Assembly: GCF_001952935.1 (NCBI RefSeq)
Contig: NZ_CP018319.1
Coordinates: 5,972,001-6,036,000 of the forward strand
DNA length: 64,000 nucleotides
Origin: Pseudomonas frederiksbergensis
GTDB taxonomy: Bacteria > Pseudomonadota > Gammaproteobacteria > Pseudomonadales > Pseudomonadaceae
Direction of reading: 5' to 3'
How positions within the stretch are numbered: position 1 is the stretch's first letter; each line of letters begins with the position of its first letter. Below, piece by piece: positions 8,597 to 16,187 of the stretch. The translations under genes and the position numbers were made by a program. The notes beneath the pieces are model-generated. The model saw only the letters and a list, made by a program, of their open reading frames with translations. It was not told the DNA's origin and searched no databases.

Positions 8597-9982
8597 ATGC
8601 AACAGACTTTGAACACCACGCTGCTGATTATCGGCGGCGGCCCTGGCGGTTATGTGACGGCGATTCGTGCCGGTCAGCTGGGCATCTCGACCATTCTGGT
8701 CGAAGGCGAATCCTTGGGCGGCACGTGCCTGAACATCGGCTGCATTCCGTCCAAGGCGTTGATCCACGTCGCCGAACAGTTTCACCAGACGCAGCATCAC
8801 AGCCAGCATTCGGCGCTGGGTATCAGCGTGTCGGCGCCGACCCTCGATATCAGTAAAAGTGTCGAGTGGAAGGACGGCATCGTTGATCGCCTGACCACCG
8901 GCGTGGCGGCGCTGCTGAAAAAGAACAAGGTCCAGGTCATTCAAGGTTGGGCCAAGATCGTCGACGGCAAAACCGTCGACGTCGGCGACACGCGGATTCA
9001 GTGCGAACACCTGGTGCTGGCCACCGGCTCGAAAAGCGTGAACCTGCCGATGCTGCCGATTGGCGGCCCGATCATCTCCTCCACCGAAGCCCTGGCGCCG
9101 ACCTCCGTGCCGAAACGGCTGATTGTGGTCGGTGGCGGTTACATCGGTCTGGAGTTGGGGATCGCCTATCGCAAGCTCGGCGCTGAGGTCAGCGTGGTCG
9201 AGGCTCAGGATCGCATCCTGCCGGCCTACGACGCGGAACTCACACAGCCCGTGCATGACGAACTGAAAAAACTCGGCATGAAGCTTTACTTGAAACACAG
9301 CGTCCAAGGCTTTGATTCTGCTAGCAATACCCTGCAAGTTCTTGACCCGAATGGCGACACCCTGAACCTGGAAACCGATCAGGTCCTCGTCGCCGTCGGC
9401 CGTAAGCCGAACACCCAGGGCTGGAACCTCGAAGGTTTGAACCTGGACATGAACGGCTCGGCGATCAAGATCGACAACCGCTGCCAGACCAGCATGCGCA
9501 ACGTGTATGCCATTGGCGACGTGAGCGGCGAACCGATGCTCGCGCACCGGGCCATGGCTCAGGGTGAGATGGTTGCCGAACTGATCAGCGGTAAATCCCG
9601 CGAATTCAACCCGACCGCCATCGCCGCCGTGTGCTTTACCGACCCGGAACTGGTGGTGGTCGGCAAGACCCCGGACGACGTCAAGGCGGCGGGCCTGGAC
9701 TGCATCGTTTCCAGTTTCCCGTTTGCGGCCAATGGTCGGGCGATGACGCTGGAATCGAAAAGCGGCTTCGTGCGGGTCGTGGCGCGGCGTGACAATCATG
9801 TGATTGTCGGCTGGCAGGCGGTCGGTGTGGGCGTGTCGGAATTGTCGACGGCGTTCGGCCAGAGCCTGGAAATGGGCGCCCGGCTGGAAGACATTGCCGG
9901 CACCATCCACGCGCATCCGACACTCGGCGAAGCGGTACAGGAAGCGGCGTTGCGAGCCCTCGGCCACGCGCTGCACCTGTAA
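8597..9982 (+). CDS. lpdV: LPD-Val, dihydrolipoamide dehydrogenase of the bkd complex
   Basis: A 461-residue flavin disulfide reductase. The FAD-binding start is LLIIGGGPGGYVTAIRAGQ, the redox disulfide is GGTCLNIGCIPSK, an NAD site VVVGGGYIGLELG follows, and the C-terminal histidine-glutamate pair lies in HAHPTLGEA. It reoxidises the lipoyl arm of BkdB. I take ATG 8597, which has GGAG seven bases upstream and gives the MQQT N-terminus of relatives; the GTG at 8585 is less likely. A REP follows, marking the end of the operon. Confidence 0.95.
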   Translation: MQQTLNTTLLIIGGGPGGYVTAIRAGQLGISTILVEGESLGGTCLNIGCIPSKALIHVAEQFHQTQHHSQHSALGISVSAPTLDISKSVEWKDGIVDRLTTGVAALLKKNKVQVIQGWAKIVDGKTVDVGDTRIQCEHLVLATGSKSVNLPMLPIGGPIISSTEALAPTSVPKRLIVVGGGYIGLELGIAYRKLGAEVSVVEAQDRILPAYDAELTQPVHDELKKLGMKLYLKHSVQGFDSASNTLQVLDPNGDTLNLETDQVLVAVGRKPNTQGWNLEGLNLDMNGSAIKIDNRCQTSMRNVYAIGDVSGEPMLAHRAMAQGEMVAELISGKSREFNPTAIAAVCFTDPELVVVGKTPDDVKAAGLDCIVSSFPFAANGRAMTLESKSGFVRVVARRDNHVIVGWQAVGVGVSELSTAFGQSLEMGARLEDIAGTIHAHPTLGEAVQEAALRALGHALHL

Positions 9983-9992
9983 CCGCTTCATC

Positions 9993-10101
9993 TGATCGTT
10001 CCCACGCTCCGCGTGGGAATGCCTCAACGGACGCTCCGCGTCCGCGTTAGGGACGCGGAGCGTCCCGGGCTGCATTCCCACGCAGAGCGTGGGAACGATC
10101 A
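9993..10101. repeat. REP-type inverted repeat downstream of lpdV
   Basis: Arms TGATCGTTCCCACGCTCCGC and its near-exact reverse complement, with inner GGACGCTCCGCGTCC and GGGACGCGGAGCGTCC. Same family as 4137-4250. Confidence 0.88.
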
Positions 10102-10216
10102 AAGGAACGAATTGCGGGCTGCGAAACAGGCCCGGAATGAAGTATTGTTGTCCCCATCCAGAAAAACGTCAGAAGCCTTGAACCGTTTCGGCGGTTGTTA
10201 AGCGATAGAGGGTGTC

Positions 10217-11236
10217 ATGGGTAACGAAAGCATCAATTGGGACAAGTTGGGTTTTGACTACATCAAGACAGACAAGCGCTATCTGTCGCACTGGCGTAAT
10301 GGCGAGTGGGACAAAGGCACCCTGACCGAAGACAATGTGCTGCACATCAGCGAAGGTTCCACTGCCCTTCACTATGGCCAGCAGTGCTTCGAAGGGCTGA
10401 AGGCCTATCGTTGCAAGGACGGTTCGATCAACCTGTTCCGCCCGGACCAGAACGCCGCCCGCATGCAACGCAGCTGCGCGCGCCTGCTGATGCCACAGGT
10501 GTCTACCGAGCAGTTCGTCGAAGCCTGCAAGGAAGTGGTCCGCGCCAACGAGCGTTTCATCCCGCCTTACGGCACCGGCGGCGCGCTGTACCTGCGTCCG
10601 TTCGTGATCGGCGTGGGTGACAACATCGGTGTGCGTACCGCCCCCGAGTTCATCTTCTCGATCTTCGCCATCCCGGTCGGTGCCTACTTCAAGGGCGGCC
10701 TGACCCCGCACAACTTCCTGATCTCCAGCTATGACCGCGCCGCCCCACAAGGCACCGGTGCAGCCAAGGTCGGTGGTAACTACGCGGCCAGCCTGATGCC
10801 AGGTTCCCAGGCCAAGAAAGCCCACTTTGCCGACTGCATTTACCTGGACCCGATGACCCACACGAAAATCGAAGAAGTCGGCTCGGCCAACTTCTTCGGG
10901 ATCACCCACGACAACAAGTTCGTGACCCCGAACTCGCCGTCGGTCCTGCCGGGCATTACCCGCCTGTCGTTGATCGAGCTGGCAAAATCGCGTCTGGGCC
11001 TGGAAGTGGTCGAAGGCGACGTGTTTATCGACAAGCTGTCCGACTTCAAGGAAGCCGGCGCTTGCGGTACCGCTGCCGTGATCACCCCGATCGGCGGCAT
11101 CAGCTACAACGACAAACTGCACGTGTTCCACAGCGAAACCGAAGTCGGCCCAGTCACCCAGAAGCTCTATAAAGAGCTGACGGGCGTACAGACCGGCGAC
11201 ATCGAAGCGCCAGCGGGCTGGATCGTCAAGGTTTGA
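10217..11236 (+). CDS. ilvE: branched-chain amino acid aminotransferase
   Basis: A 339-residue class IV PLP aminotransferase of the long branched-chain type. The PLP lysine lies in GTGAAKVGGNYAASL, and the cofactor-phosphate region is EVGSANFFGIT. It interconverts valine, leucine and isoleucine with their 2-oxo acids, the substrates of the bkd complex encoded upstream, so the neighbourhood covers two consecutive steps of branched-chain catabolism. A REP and a 115-bp gap separate it from lpdV, so it has its own promoter; a terminator follows. Confidence 0.94.
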   Translation: MGNESINWDKLGFDYIKTDKRYLSHWRNGEWDKGTLTEDNVLHISEGSTALHYGQQCFEGLKAYRCKDGSINLFRPDQNAARMQRSCARLLMPQVSTEQFVEACKEVVRANERFIPPYGTGGALYLRPFVIGVGDNIGVRTAPEFIFSIFAIPVGAYFKGGLTPHNFLISSYDRAAPQGTGAAKVGGNYAASLMPGSQAKKAHFADCIYLDPMTHTKIEEVGSANFFGITHDNKFVTPNSPSVLPGITRLSLIELAKSRLGLEVVEGDVFIDKLSDFKEAGACGTAAVITPIGGISYNDKLHVFHSETEVGPVTQKLYKELTGVQTGDIEAPAGWIVKV

Positions 11237-11266
11237 TTTGACGGGACCTGATCCCAAGCGGCACAT

Positions 11267-11303
11267 AACCCATCCATCGCGTTGCCGATGGGTGGGTTTT
11301 TTA
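11267..11303 (+). terminator. Rho-independent terminator after ilvE
   Basis: Stem AACCCATCCAT / ATGGGTGGGTT with one mismatch, followed by a run of six Ts ending near 11302. Confidence 0.8.
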
Positions 11304-11398
11304 TTGCACAAGGAATGGCGATTCGGGGTCCGTACCCATTCCCTGGTTCACTTGTTAAACTAGCCCATTTTTCAGAGCCGAAGGCTAGGGACTGCGCC

Positions 11399-11926
11399 GT
11401 GAATTTAGAAACTTTGACGATGCATTGGAAATCGGAAGTTTCAAACAAGAAAAAACCGGGTAGTCGTATCGGCCTGATCACCAATATTCTTAAACGAACC
11501 AGAAAGAGCAACACGCTCAGGTACTTGTTCATATTCAGACTGGCGCAGTATTTAAATGCTCGCAAAGGTTTGTGCCGCGTTTATGCGAAACGGCTGGAAA
11601 GAAAGAGCAATCTAAAGTACGGAGTTGACATAAATATCGATGCCCAAATAGGCCCTGGCTTTCGTATCGGCCATTTGCCAGGGATCGTCATCACTGGCCA
11701 TGTGCAGATCGGCCGAAACTTCTTTATCCGTCAAAACACTACCATTGGCATAAAAACCATGGGATTAGCTGAATATGACCTCAAGATCGGCGATAACGTA
11801 AGTGTCGGGGCAAATAGTTGCATCATCGCGGACACCCTCTCAATTGGTGATGACGTTACTATCGGGGCCATGTCCTTCGTCAATAAAAACATTCCCGCAG
11901 GCACTACTTTTTATAACGCCCGATAA
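11399..11926 (+). CDS. hexapeptide-repeat acetyltransferase, CysE-like
   Basis: The C-terminal 110 residues form a left-handed beta-helix with isoleucine-rich hexapeptide steps (IDAQIGPGFRIGH, GHVQIGRNFFI, DNVSVGANSCI, DDVTIGAMSFV), as in serine acetyltransferases and sugar O-acetyltransferases. The N-terminus is basic. I start at GTG 11399, which has AGGG upstream; ATG 11420 is an alternative. The codons are noticeably more A/T-rich than in neighbours, which suggests later acquisition. Its 3' end overlaps the convergent LysR gene by 23 bp. The acceptor substrate is unknown. Confidence 0.72.
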   Translation: MNLETLTMHWKSEVSNKKKPGSRIGLITNILKRTRKSNTLRYLFIFRLAQYLNARKGLCRVYAKRLERKSNLKYGVDINIDAQIGPGFRIGHLPGIVITGHVQIGRNFFIRQNTTIGIKTMGLAEYDLKIGDNVSVGANSCIIADTLSIGDDVTIGAMSFVNKNIPAGTTFYNAR

Positions 11927-12818
11927 TCGTGAGGGCATCTCGGTCTATCTGAGCAAACAACCACTCCACAAACACCCGTGTCTGCGCCGTCACATCCGGC
12001 GCGACACCGTAGTAATAACGCGGCAACGGCATTCGCAATTCGGGCAACGGGCAAATCAGGCGAGCGCTAGAGAGGTGGGTGCCCAGCAATGAGGTCGGGC
12101 ACAAGGCAACGCCCTGTCCTTCCACGGCGGCCTCAAGCACCAGGTGCATGTGGTCAAACTGCCGGGTGACCTGAGTGGCTGACTGGCCTTGACCAAAATG
12201 CAGGGCCCAGTTGTGCCAATCTTCGCGACGCGCCTTGGCGGTCAGTAACGTGTGCCGGCTCACGGACGCGAGGTCTTCAAGGGCCAGGCGCTCGATCAGC
12301 GAAGGCGCCGCGACCAGCAACAGTTCGTCTTCGAAGAGCGCTCGTGCCTCGATCGCCGGTGCCCAGTCATCACGACCACGGCGAATGACGATGTCGAACC
12401 CGTCGCGCGCATGATCGGGTGCCTGGGTCTGGGTCATCACTTGCGGTTTGATGTCGGGGTGCTGCGCGATGAAATCTTCCAGTCTGGGCGCTAGCCAAAG
12501 CATCGCAAAGGATGGGCGGACATTGATCTTCACGGTCGGCAGAGAAGCGTGCTGCTTGAGTTCAGCCGCGGCGTTGGCGATCTGCGCCAGCCCGGCACTG
12601 ACCTGTTCATAAAAGCGTTGACCGGCCGGCGTCAACACCGATTGACGGACACGCCGCTCGAACAGCAGCACACCCAGGTGCTCCTCCAGCAATTTGATGT
12701 GCCGGCTGACGGCACTGTGACTGACATGCAGCTCTTCGGCCGCCAGGCTGAAACTCTGATGGCGAGCAGCAACAGCGAAGGCGCGAACAGCATTGAGGGG
12801 CGGTAGTGGATTGATCAT
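11904..12818 (-). CDS. LysR-family regulator, GcvA-like
   Basis: A 304-residue LysR protein with N-terminal winged helix (LNAVRAFAVAARHQSFSLAAEEL, SHSAVSRHIKLLE) and effector domain. The GcvA-type start PLPPLNAVRAF is clear. It is divergent from a LysE-family exporter whose ATG lies 105 bp away, so it probably controls export of an amino acid or related metabolite. Its 3' end overlaps the acetyltransferase gene. Confidence 0.88.
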   Translation of the reverse strand: MINPLPPLNAVRAFAVAARHQSFSLAAEELHVSHSAVSRHIKLLEEHLGVLLFERRVRQSVLTPAGQRFYEQVSAGLAQIANAAAELKQHASLPTVKINVRPSFAMLWLAPRLEDFIAQHPDIKPQVMTQTQAPDHARDGFDIVIRRGRDDWAPAIEARALFEDELLLVAAPSLIERLALEDLASVSRHTLLTAKARREDWHNWALHFGQGQSATQVTRQFDHMHLVLEAAVEGQGVALCPTSLLGTHLSSARLICPLPELRMPLPRYYYGVAPDVTAQTRVFVEWLFAQIDRDALTIIGRYKK

Positions 12819-12923
12819 GCGTCTAATTTAGTCACATATGCAGCGCAATTAAAGCGTTTGTCACGCCCACGTCGTCACGCCAATCTGCTCGCACGCAGCC
12901 AGCGCCACCTGACGGAGCAAGAC

Positions 12924-13532
12924 ATGAACAGCTACGGACTCTTTCTATTGTTCGCCACCCTGACCATTTTGAGCCCGGGGCCTGGCGTGGTCCTGACCCT
13001 GTCCAACGCGGTGCGCCATGGCTGGACCGGGGCAGTGCCGGGCATTCTGGGGATCGCATCGGGTGCGTTTATCGTCGCCGCCATCAGTGCCACCAGCGTC
13101 GGCCTGATCCTCAGCACCTCCGCCAACGCTTTTACCGCATTGAAATACGCAGGGGCCGCCTATTTGCTGTACCTGGGTTATAAGAGCTGGCGCTCGGCGG
13201 GTTTCAACACACTGCTTGAAACACGCCCCTCAAGCCCGGGCTACCGCTTCCTGGAAGCGGCTTCGATCCAGTTTCTGAACCCCAAGGCCGTGTTTTTCTT
13301 TCTGGCGGTGTTCCCGCAATTCATCGACACCTCAGCGCACTTCTCCACCCAGTTTTTCAAACTGGTCGCCTCCTATGGCGTGCTGGTGATCCTCGTGCAT
13401 GGCAGCTATGCCTTGCTCGCCAATGCTGCCAAAGGCTGGTTGTCGAGCCCGAAGGGTTCCTGGCTGGCGGCGAAAGTCTCGGGCGTAACCTTCGCCGGTT
13501 TCGGCGTGCTGATGGCCTCGGCCAGTCGCTAA
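12924..13532 (+). CDS. LysE/RhtB-family amino acid exporter
   Basis: A 202-residue membrane protein with about six hydrophobic segments and the family start signature FATLTILSPGPGVVLTLSNA, then GILGIASGAF and FLNPKAVFFFLAVFPQF. These exporters move amino acids, homoserine or lactones out of the cell. The start is ATG 12924, with GGAG ten bases upstream; the longer open frame lacks a site. The adjacent divergent LysR is its likely regulator. The stop overlaps the convergent ArsR-type gene by four bases. Confidence 0.88.
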   Translation: MNSYGLFLLFATLTILSPGPGVVLTLSNAVRHGWTGAVPGILGIASGAFIVAAISATSVGLILSTSANAFTALKYAGAAYLLYLGYKSWRSAGFNTLLETRPSSPGYRFLEAASIQFLNPKAVFFFLAVFPQFIDTSAHFSTQFFKLVASYGVLVILVHGSYALLANAAKGWLSSPKGSWLAAKVSGVTFAGFGVLMASASR

Positions 13533-14293
13533 GACGCAGAACTGGCGATCGCTCGACGCCGGCTCTCGGTGAGCGAGGTTTGTGTTGTCGATACCTGAAC
13601 CGGCAGTTCAACAGCGAACCGGCTGCTGAGTTCCTTGCGTCCCGTCGCCGTCAATGCCAGCGCGCGGCTGTCCAGGTCTTGAGCCACCCATTTGCGCGTG
13701 ATCGCCGTTTTCAACAACGCCGCCCCCAGCGATCCACCCAGATGCGGGCGGCGCATGCTCCAGTCCAGGCATGGGCAGGCAAAGCGGCGGCGCAACGTGC
13801 TCAAATCCTTGACCTCGATACCCAACCCTTCAAACAACGCCTCACCGCTTTGGCTCAACTGATAAGCCTGTTCATCGGTTGCCAGCAGCCACCCCGCTTC
13901 GATCATCCGGTCATGCAGCAGCACCGCCAACGTGCCGGCCATGTGGTCGTAACACGTGCGGGCGAATTGCAGGCGATCCGGGGTGCGCGAATTGAAGGTC
14001 GGCGCAGCGTTCTGGCCGATCACCATCAACGCTTCCAGCGCCTGGGCGACGCGCTTGTCCGTCAGGCTGTAATAGCGATGTCGGCCCTGCACGTGCAGCC
14101 GCACCAGCGCCAACTCCTTGAGTTTGGCCAGATGCGCGCTGGCGGTGGAGGCACTGACTTCGGCAATCGCCGCCAACTCGGTGCTGGTGCGGGCGTGGCC
14201 GTCCATCAGCGAACAGAGGATTTTCGTCCGCGCCGGTTCCGCGATGGCTGCTGCCACCAGGGAAACGCCGATGTCGTGCTGTTCTACGTTCAT
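13529..14293 (-). CDS. ArsR-type winged-helix regulator with long C-terminal domain
   Basis: A 254-residue regulator. Residues about 10-95 form an ArsR winged helix (AEPARTKILCSLMDG, TSTELAAIAEVSASTASAHLAKL, GRHRYYSL). The remaining 150 residues are an extra domain with CPCLDW motif and no typical ArsR metal-box cysteines in the DNA-binding part. It is divergent from a cytochrome P450 gene with an 82-bp gap, so regulation of that gene is likely. Confidence 0.85.
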   Translation of the reverse strand: MNVEQHDIGVSLVAAAIAEPARTKILCSLMDGHARTSTELAAIAEVSASTASAHLAKLKELALVRLHVQGRHRYYSLTDKRVAQALEALMVIGQNAAPTFNSRTPDRLQFARTCYDHMAGTLAVLLHDRMIEAGWLLATDEQAYQLSQSGEALFEGLGIEVKDLSTLRRRFACPCLDWSMRRPHLGGSLGAALLKTAITRKWVAQDLDSRALALTATGRKELSSRFAVELPVQVSTTQTSLTESRRRAIASSAS

Positions 14294-14375
14294 ATTTCGT
14301 TCCCGGACGAATCAAGGACTTTTCGGACTGGAGATAGTAGCAACACTTTTCCAACCACGAACAAGGCTGCGACCC

Positions 14376-15497
14376 ATGGACCCGATCATCGCTGCGACTC
14401 ATGCCGATCCTTATCCCTATTACGCGCAACTGCGCGCGCAGGGCGGAATGGTTTTTCACCAAGGACTGAAAGTGTGGGTGGCGAGTAGCGCCCGAGCCGT
14501 TGCGGCCGTGCTGGCGCATCCTGACTGTCATGTCCGACCGTCCCACGAACCGGTGCCCAAGGCGATAGTTGGCGGGATGGCCGGCAAGGTCTTCAGTCAG
14601 TTGATGCGGATGAATGAGGGCGAGGGGCAGCGTTGCCCGAGGTCGGCGATACAGCCAGGGTTGGCGTCGATTGATATCGATGAAGTCAATGCGCTGGTCG
14701 GCGCTCGCCTTTTCACTGCAGGCGCGGAAGGGTTGTACAAGGCGATGTTCCGCGGGCCGGTTGGCGTGGTGGCTGCATTGCTGGGGTTCTCTGCGGTTCA
14801 GGGCCGGGCTATCAGCGAACTGACCGGGGACTTCGTCGCGTGCCTGTCGCCCCTGAGCGGTCAAGCGCAACTGGAGGCGGCGCACGTTGCGGCGGAACAC
14901 TTGAGCGGCTACTTCATTGAGCTGCTGGATGCCCCGAACAATCAGAGCGCCCTGCTCGCCGGGATCCGCCAGCGCTTCGCGGCAACCTCTGGCGACGTTG
15001 AAACGTTGATCGCCAACCTGATCGGGCTGTTTTCCCAGACCTATGAGGCCACCGCGGGGCTGATCGGCAACGCGTTGTTGGCGTTGATTAGAACCCCCTC
15101 GTTGCACAGTGAATCGACATCCTTGGACGACTTGATCGCTGAAGTTCAGCGCTTCGATCCGTCGGTGCAGAACACCCGCCGGTTTGTCGCTGCGCCTTGT
15201 GAAATTGAGGGGGTAAGCCTGAACCCTGGCGACGTGATTCTGGTGATGCTGGCTTCGGCCAATCGTGATCCGCAGCTCAATGACCATCCCGACGTCTTTC
15301 TTCTTGATCGTCCAGACCGGCGTGGTTTCACCTTTGGGGCTGGGCGGCATCAATGTCCGGGGCAAGTGTTGGCGATGAGTATTGCCAGCGCCACCTTGAG
15401 GGAGATTCTGACGTTAAAACCTGCGTTGGATCGCCTGACCTGGCATTACCAGCCTTCGCTTAACGGGCGTATTCCGCTGTTTAGCGAATTGCCGTAA
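14376..15497 (+). CDS. short cytochrome P450 with unusual I-helix
   Basis: A 373-residue soluble P450. The haem-binding loop FTFGAGRHQCPGQ places the thiolate ligand at C327, and the K-helix ExxR is EVQR. In the I-helix the usual AGxET(T) stretch reads QTYEAT: the acidic residue is kept, but the alanine-glycine pair and the threonine after the acid are replaced. This can mean a substrate-assisted or peroxide-type mechanism. ATG 14376 was chosen because upstream codons overlap the divergent ArsR-type gene; the ribosome site is weak. No ferredoxin or reductase gene is nearby. Confidence 0.85.
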   Translation: MDPIIAATHADPYPYYAQLRAQGGMVFHQGLKVWVASSARAVAAVLAHPDCHVRPSHEPVPKAIVGGMAGKVFSQLMRMNEGEGQRCPRSAIQPGLASIDIDEVNALVGARLFTAGAEGLYKAMFRGPVGVVAALLGFSAVQGRAISELTGDFVACLSPLSGQAQLEAAHVAAEHLSGYFIELLDAPNNQSALLAGIRQRFAATSGDVETLIANLIGLFSQTYEATAGLIGNALLALIRTPSLHSESTSLDDLIAEVQRFDPSVQNTRRFVAAPCEIEGVSLNPGDVILVMLASANRDPQLNDHPDVFLLDRPDRRGFTFGAGRHQCPGQVLAMSIASATLREILTLKPALDRLTWHYQPSLNGRIPLFSELP

Positions 15498-15510
15498 GAC
15501 CGTGTCAACT

Positions 15511-15529
15511 CGTTCCCATGCTCTGCGTG
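15511..15529 (+). repeat. REP fragment at a breakpoint
   Basis: CGTTCCCATGCTCTGCGTG is a single arm of the GATCGTTCCCACGC family, cut off at its inner side. It abuts the end of a decayed coding fragment on the minus strand. Confidence 0.7.
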
Positions 15530-15599
15530 AGTCGAGCAGGACGTTGCCGTTGAGTTCGTAATCCACATCGGTTTTGGGTTCCGCGTGGGTCAGGATCAG
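15528..15599 (-). pseudogene. internal fragment of a D-cysteine desulfhydrase/ACC-deaminase-like gene
   Basis: On the minus strand 24 codons read LILTHAEPKTDVDYEL then NGNVLLDS, which resembles the central segment (about residues 100-125) of the D-cysteine desulfhydrase family, where a GN-LLLD motif follows a similar strand. It is closed upstream by a stop codon and downstream by a REP arm. It is opposite in direction to the C-terminal remnant at 15847, so the original gene has been rearranged. Confidence 0.5.
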
Positions 15600-15735
15600 C
15601 GGTTATCGGGTGGATCGGGATGGTAATGCCTTTATGATTCATGAAGGCAAAAGTCTGGACGCTGATCAGCACGGTGAGCATCGCGGGCAGGCGGCACTGT
15701 TCTGGCCGGATGCGGAGCGTGGTGGTCGGGTTGTT

Positions 15736-15808
15736 TGATCGTTCCCATGCTCTGCGTGGGAATGCAGCCAGGGACGCTCCGCGTCCCAAGAGCAGACGCA
15801 GAGCGTCC
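15736..15808. repeat. truncated REP
   Basis: Left half of a GATCGTTCCCATGCTCTGCG repeat with inner GGGACGCTCCGCG / GACGCAGAGCGTC, but the outer right arm is missing. Coding similarity to the desulfhydrase family begins about 40 bp further on. Confidence 0.75.
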
Positions 15809-15846
15809 GGTGAGGTTGTTCGGCGCCCTGCTTCAGGTGCTTGCCG

Positions 15847-16065
15847 GACGGTTACGGTCTGCCAACACCAGCCATGCAGGAAGCAGTGCGCCTGATGGCT
15901 CGTGCCGAAGGCCTGTTGATCGACCCGGTGTACTCCGGCAAAGCGTTTGCCGGACTGTTGGCCGATCGCAGACAAGGACGCTATCGTACCGGGGACAACG
16001 TGCTGTTCATGATGACCGGCGGAACACCGGGTTTGTATGCTTATCGGGAGACCTTTCAGTCTTAG
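15847..16065 (+). pseudogene. C-terminal remnant of a D-cysteine desulfhydrase-like gene
   Basis: Seventy-two codons match the C-terminal end of PLP-dependent D-cysteine desulfhydrases/ACC deaminases: YGLPTPAMQEAVRL, then GLLIDPVYSGKAFAGL and FMMTGGTPGLYAYR before the stop. The full family is about 330 residues, so roughly four fifths is missing here; another piece lies inverted at 15528-15599. No start codon with a ribosome site is present. The reading frame is intact to its stop, so the decay appears to be by deletion and inversion rather than point mutation. Confidence 0.75.
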
Positions 16066-16068
16066 CGG

Positions 16069-16104
16069 TTAATCATCCCGCGTTAGCACTTCCATCAGTT
16101 CATA
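16069..16104 (-). pseudogene. duplicated 3' tail of an FKBP gene
   Basis: On the minus strand these codons read ELMEVLTRDD and a stop; the intact FKBP gene at 17858 ends ELLEVLTRDD. Over 34 bases (16071-16104 and 17860-17893) only three differ. The similarity stops abruptly upstream. The two copies are direct repeats flanking the toxin-immunity module. Confidence 0.75.
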
Positions 16105-16187
16105 GAGTTTCAGACCCTTCCTACATCTATCAAACGTCCTTTGATATAGCGTCCGCATTGTTTTCAAAAGATGAAACAAGGACGCTC

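Noticed and set aside
8564..10102. 512-codon minus-strand frame opposite lpdV
   Set aside because: It begins in a REP, mirrors lpdV, and shows no domain pattern.
10102..10216. possible attenuator or T-box upstream of ilvE
   Set aside because: I found no leader peptide with Val/Leu/Ile codons and no T-box elements; only a REP and a short promoter-like gap.
13911..15365. 484-codon minus-strand frame opposite the P450
   Set aside because: The P450 motifs on the plus strand are clear; this is its complement, with an extension across a real divergent gene.
15505..15975. 156-residue minus-strand protein
   Set aside because: It runs through a REP and across two gene fragments in different frames; only the 24-codon desulfhydrase-like piece in another frame has support.
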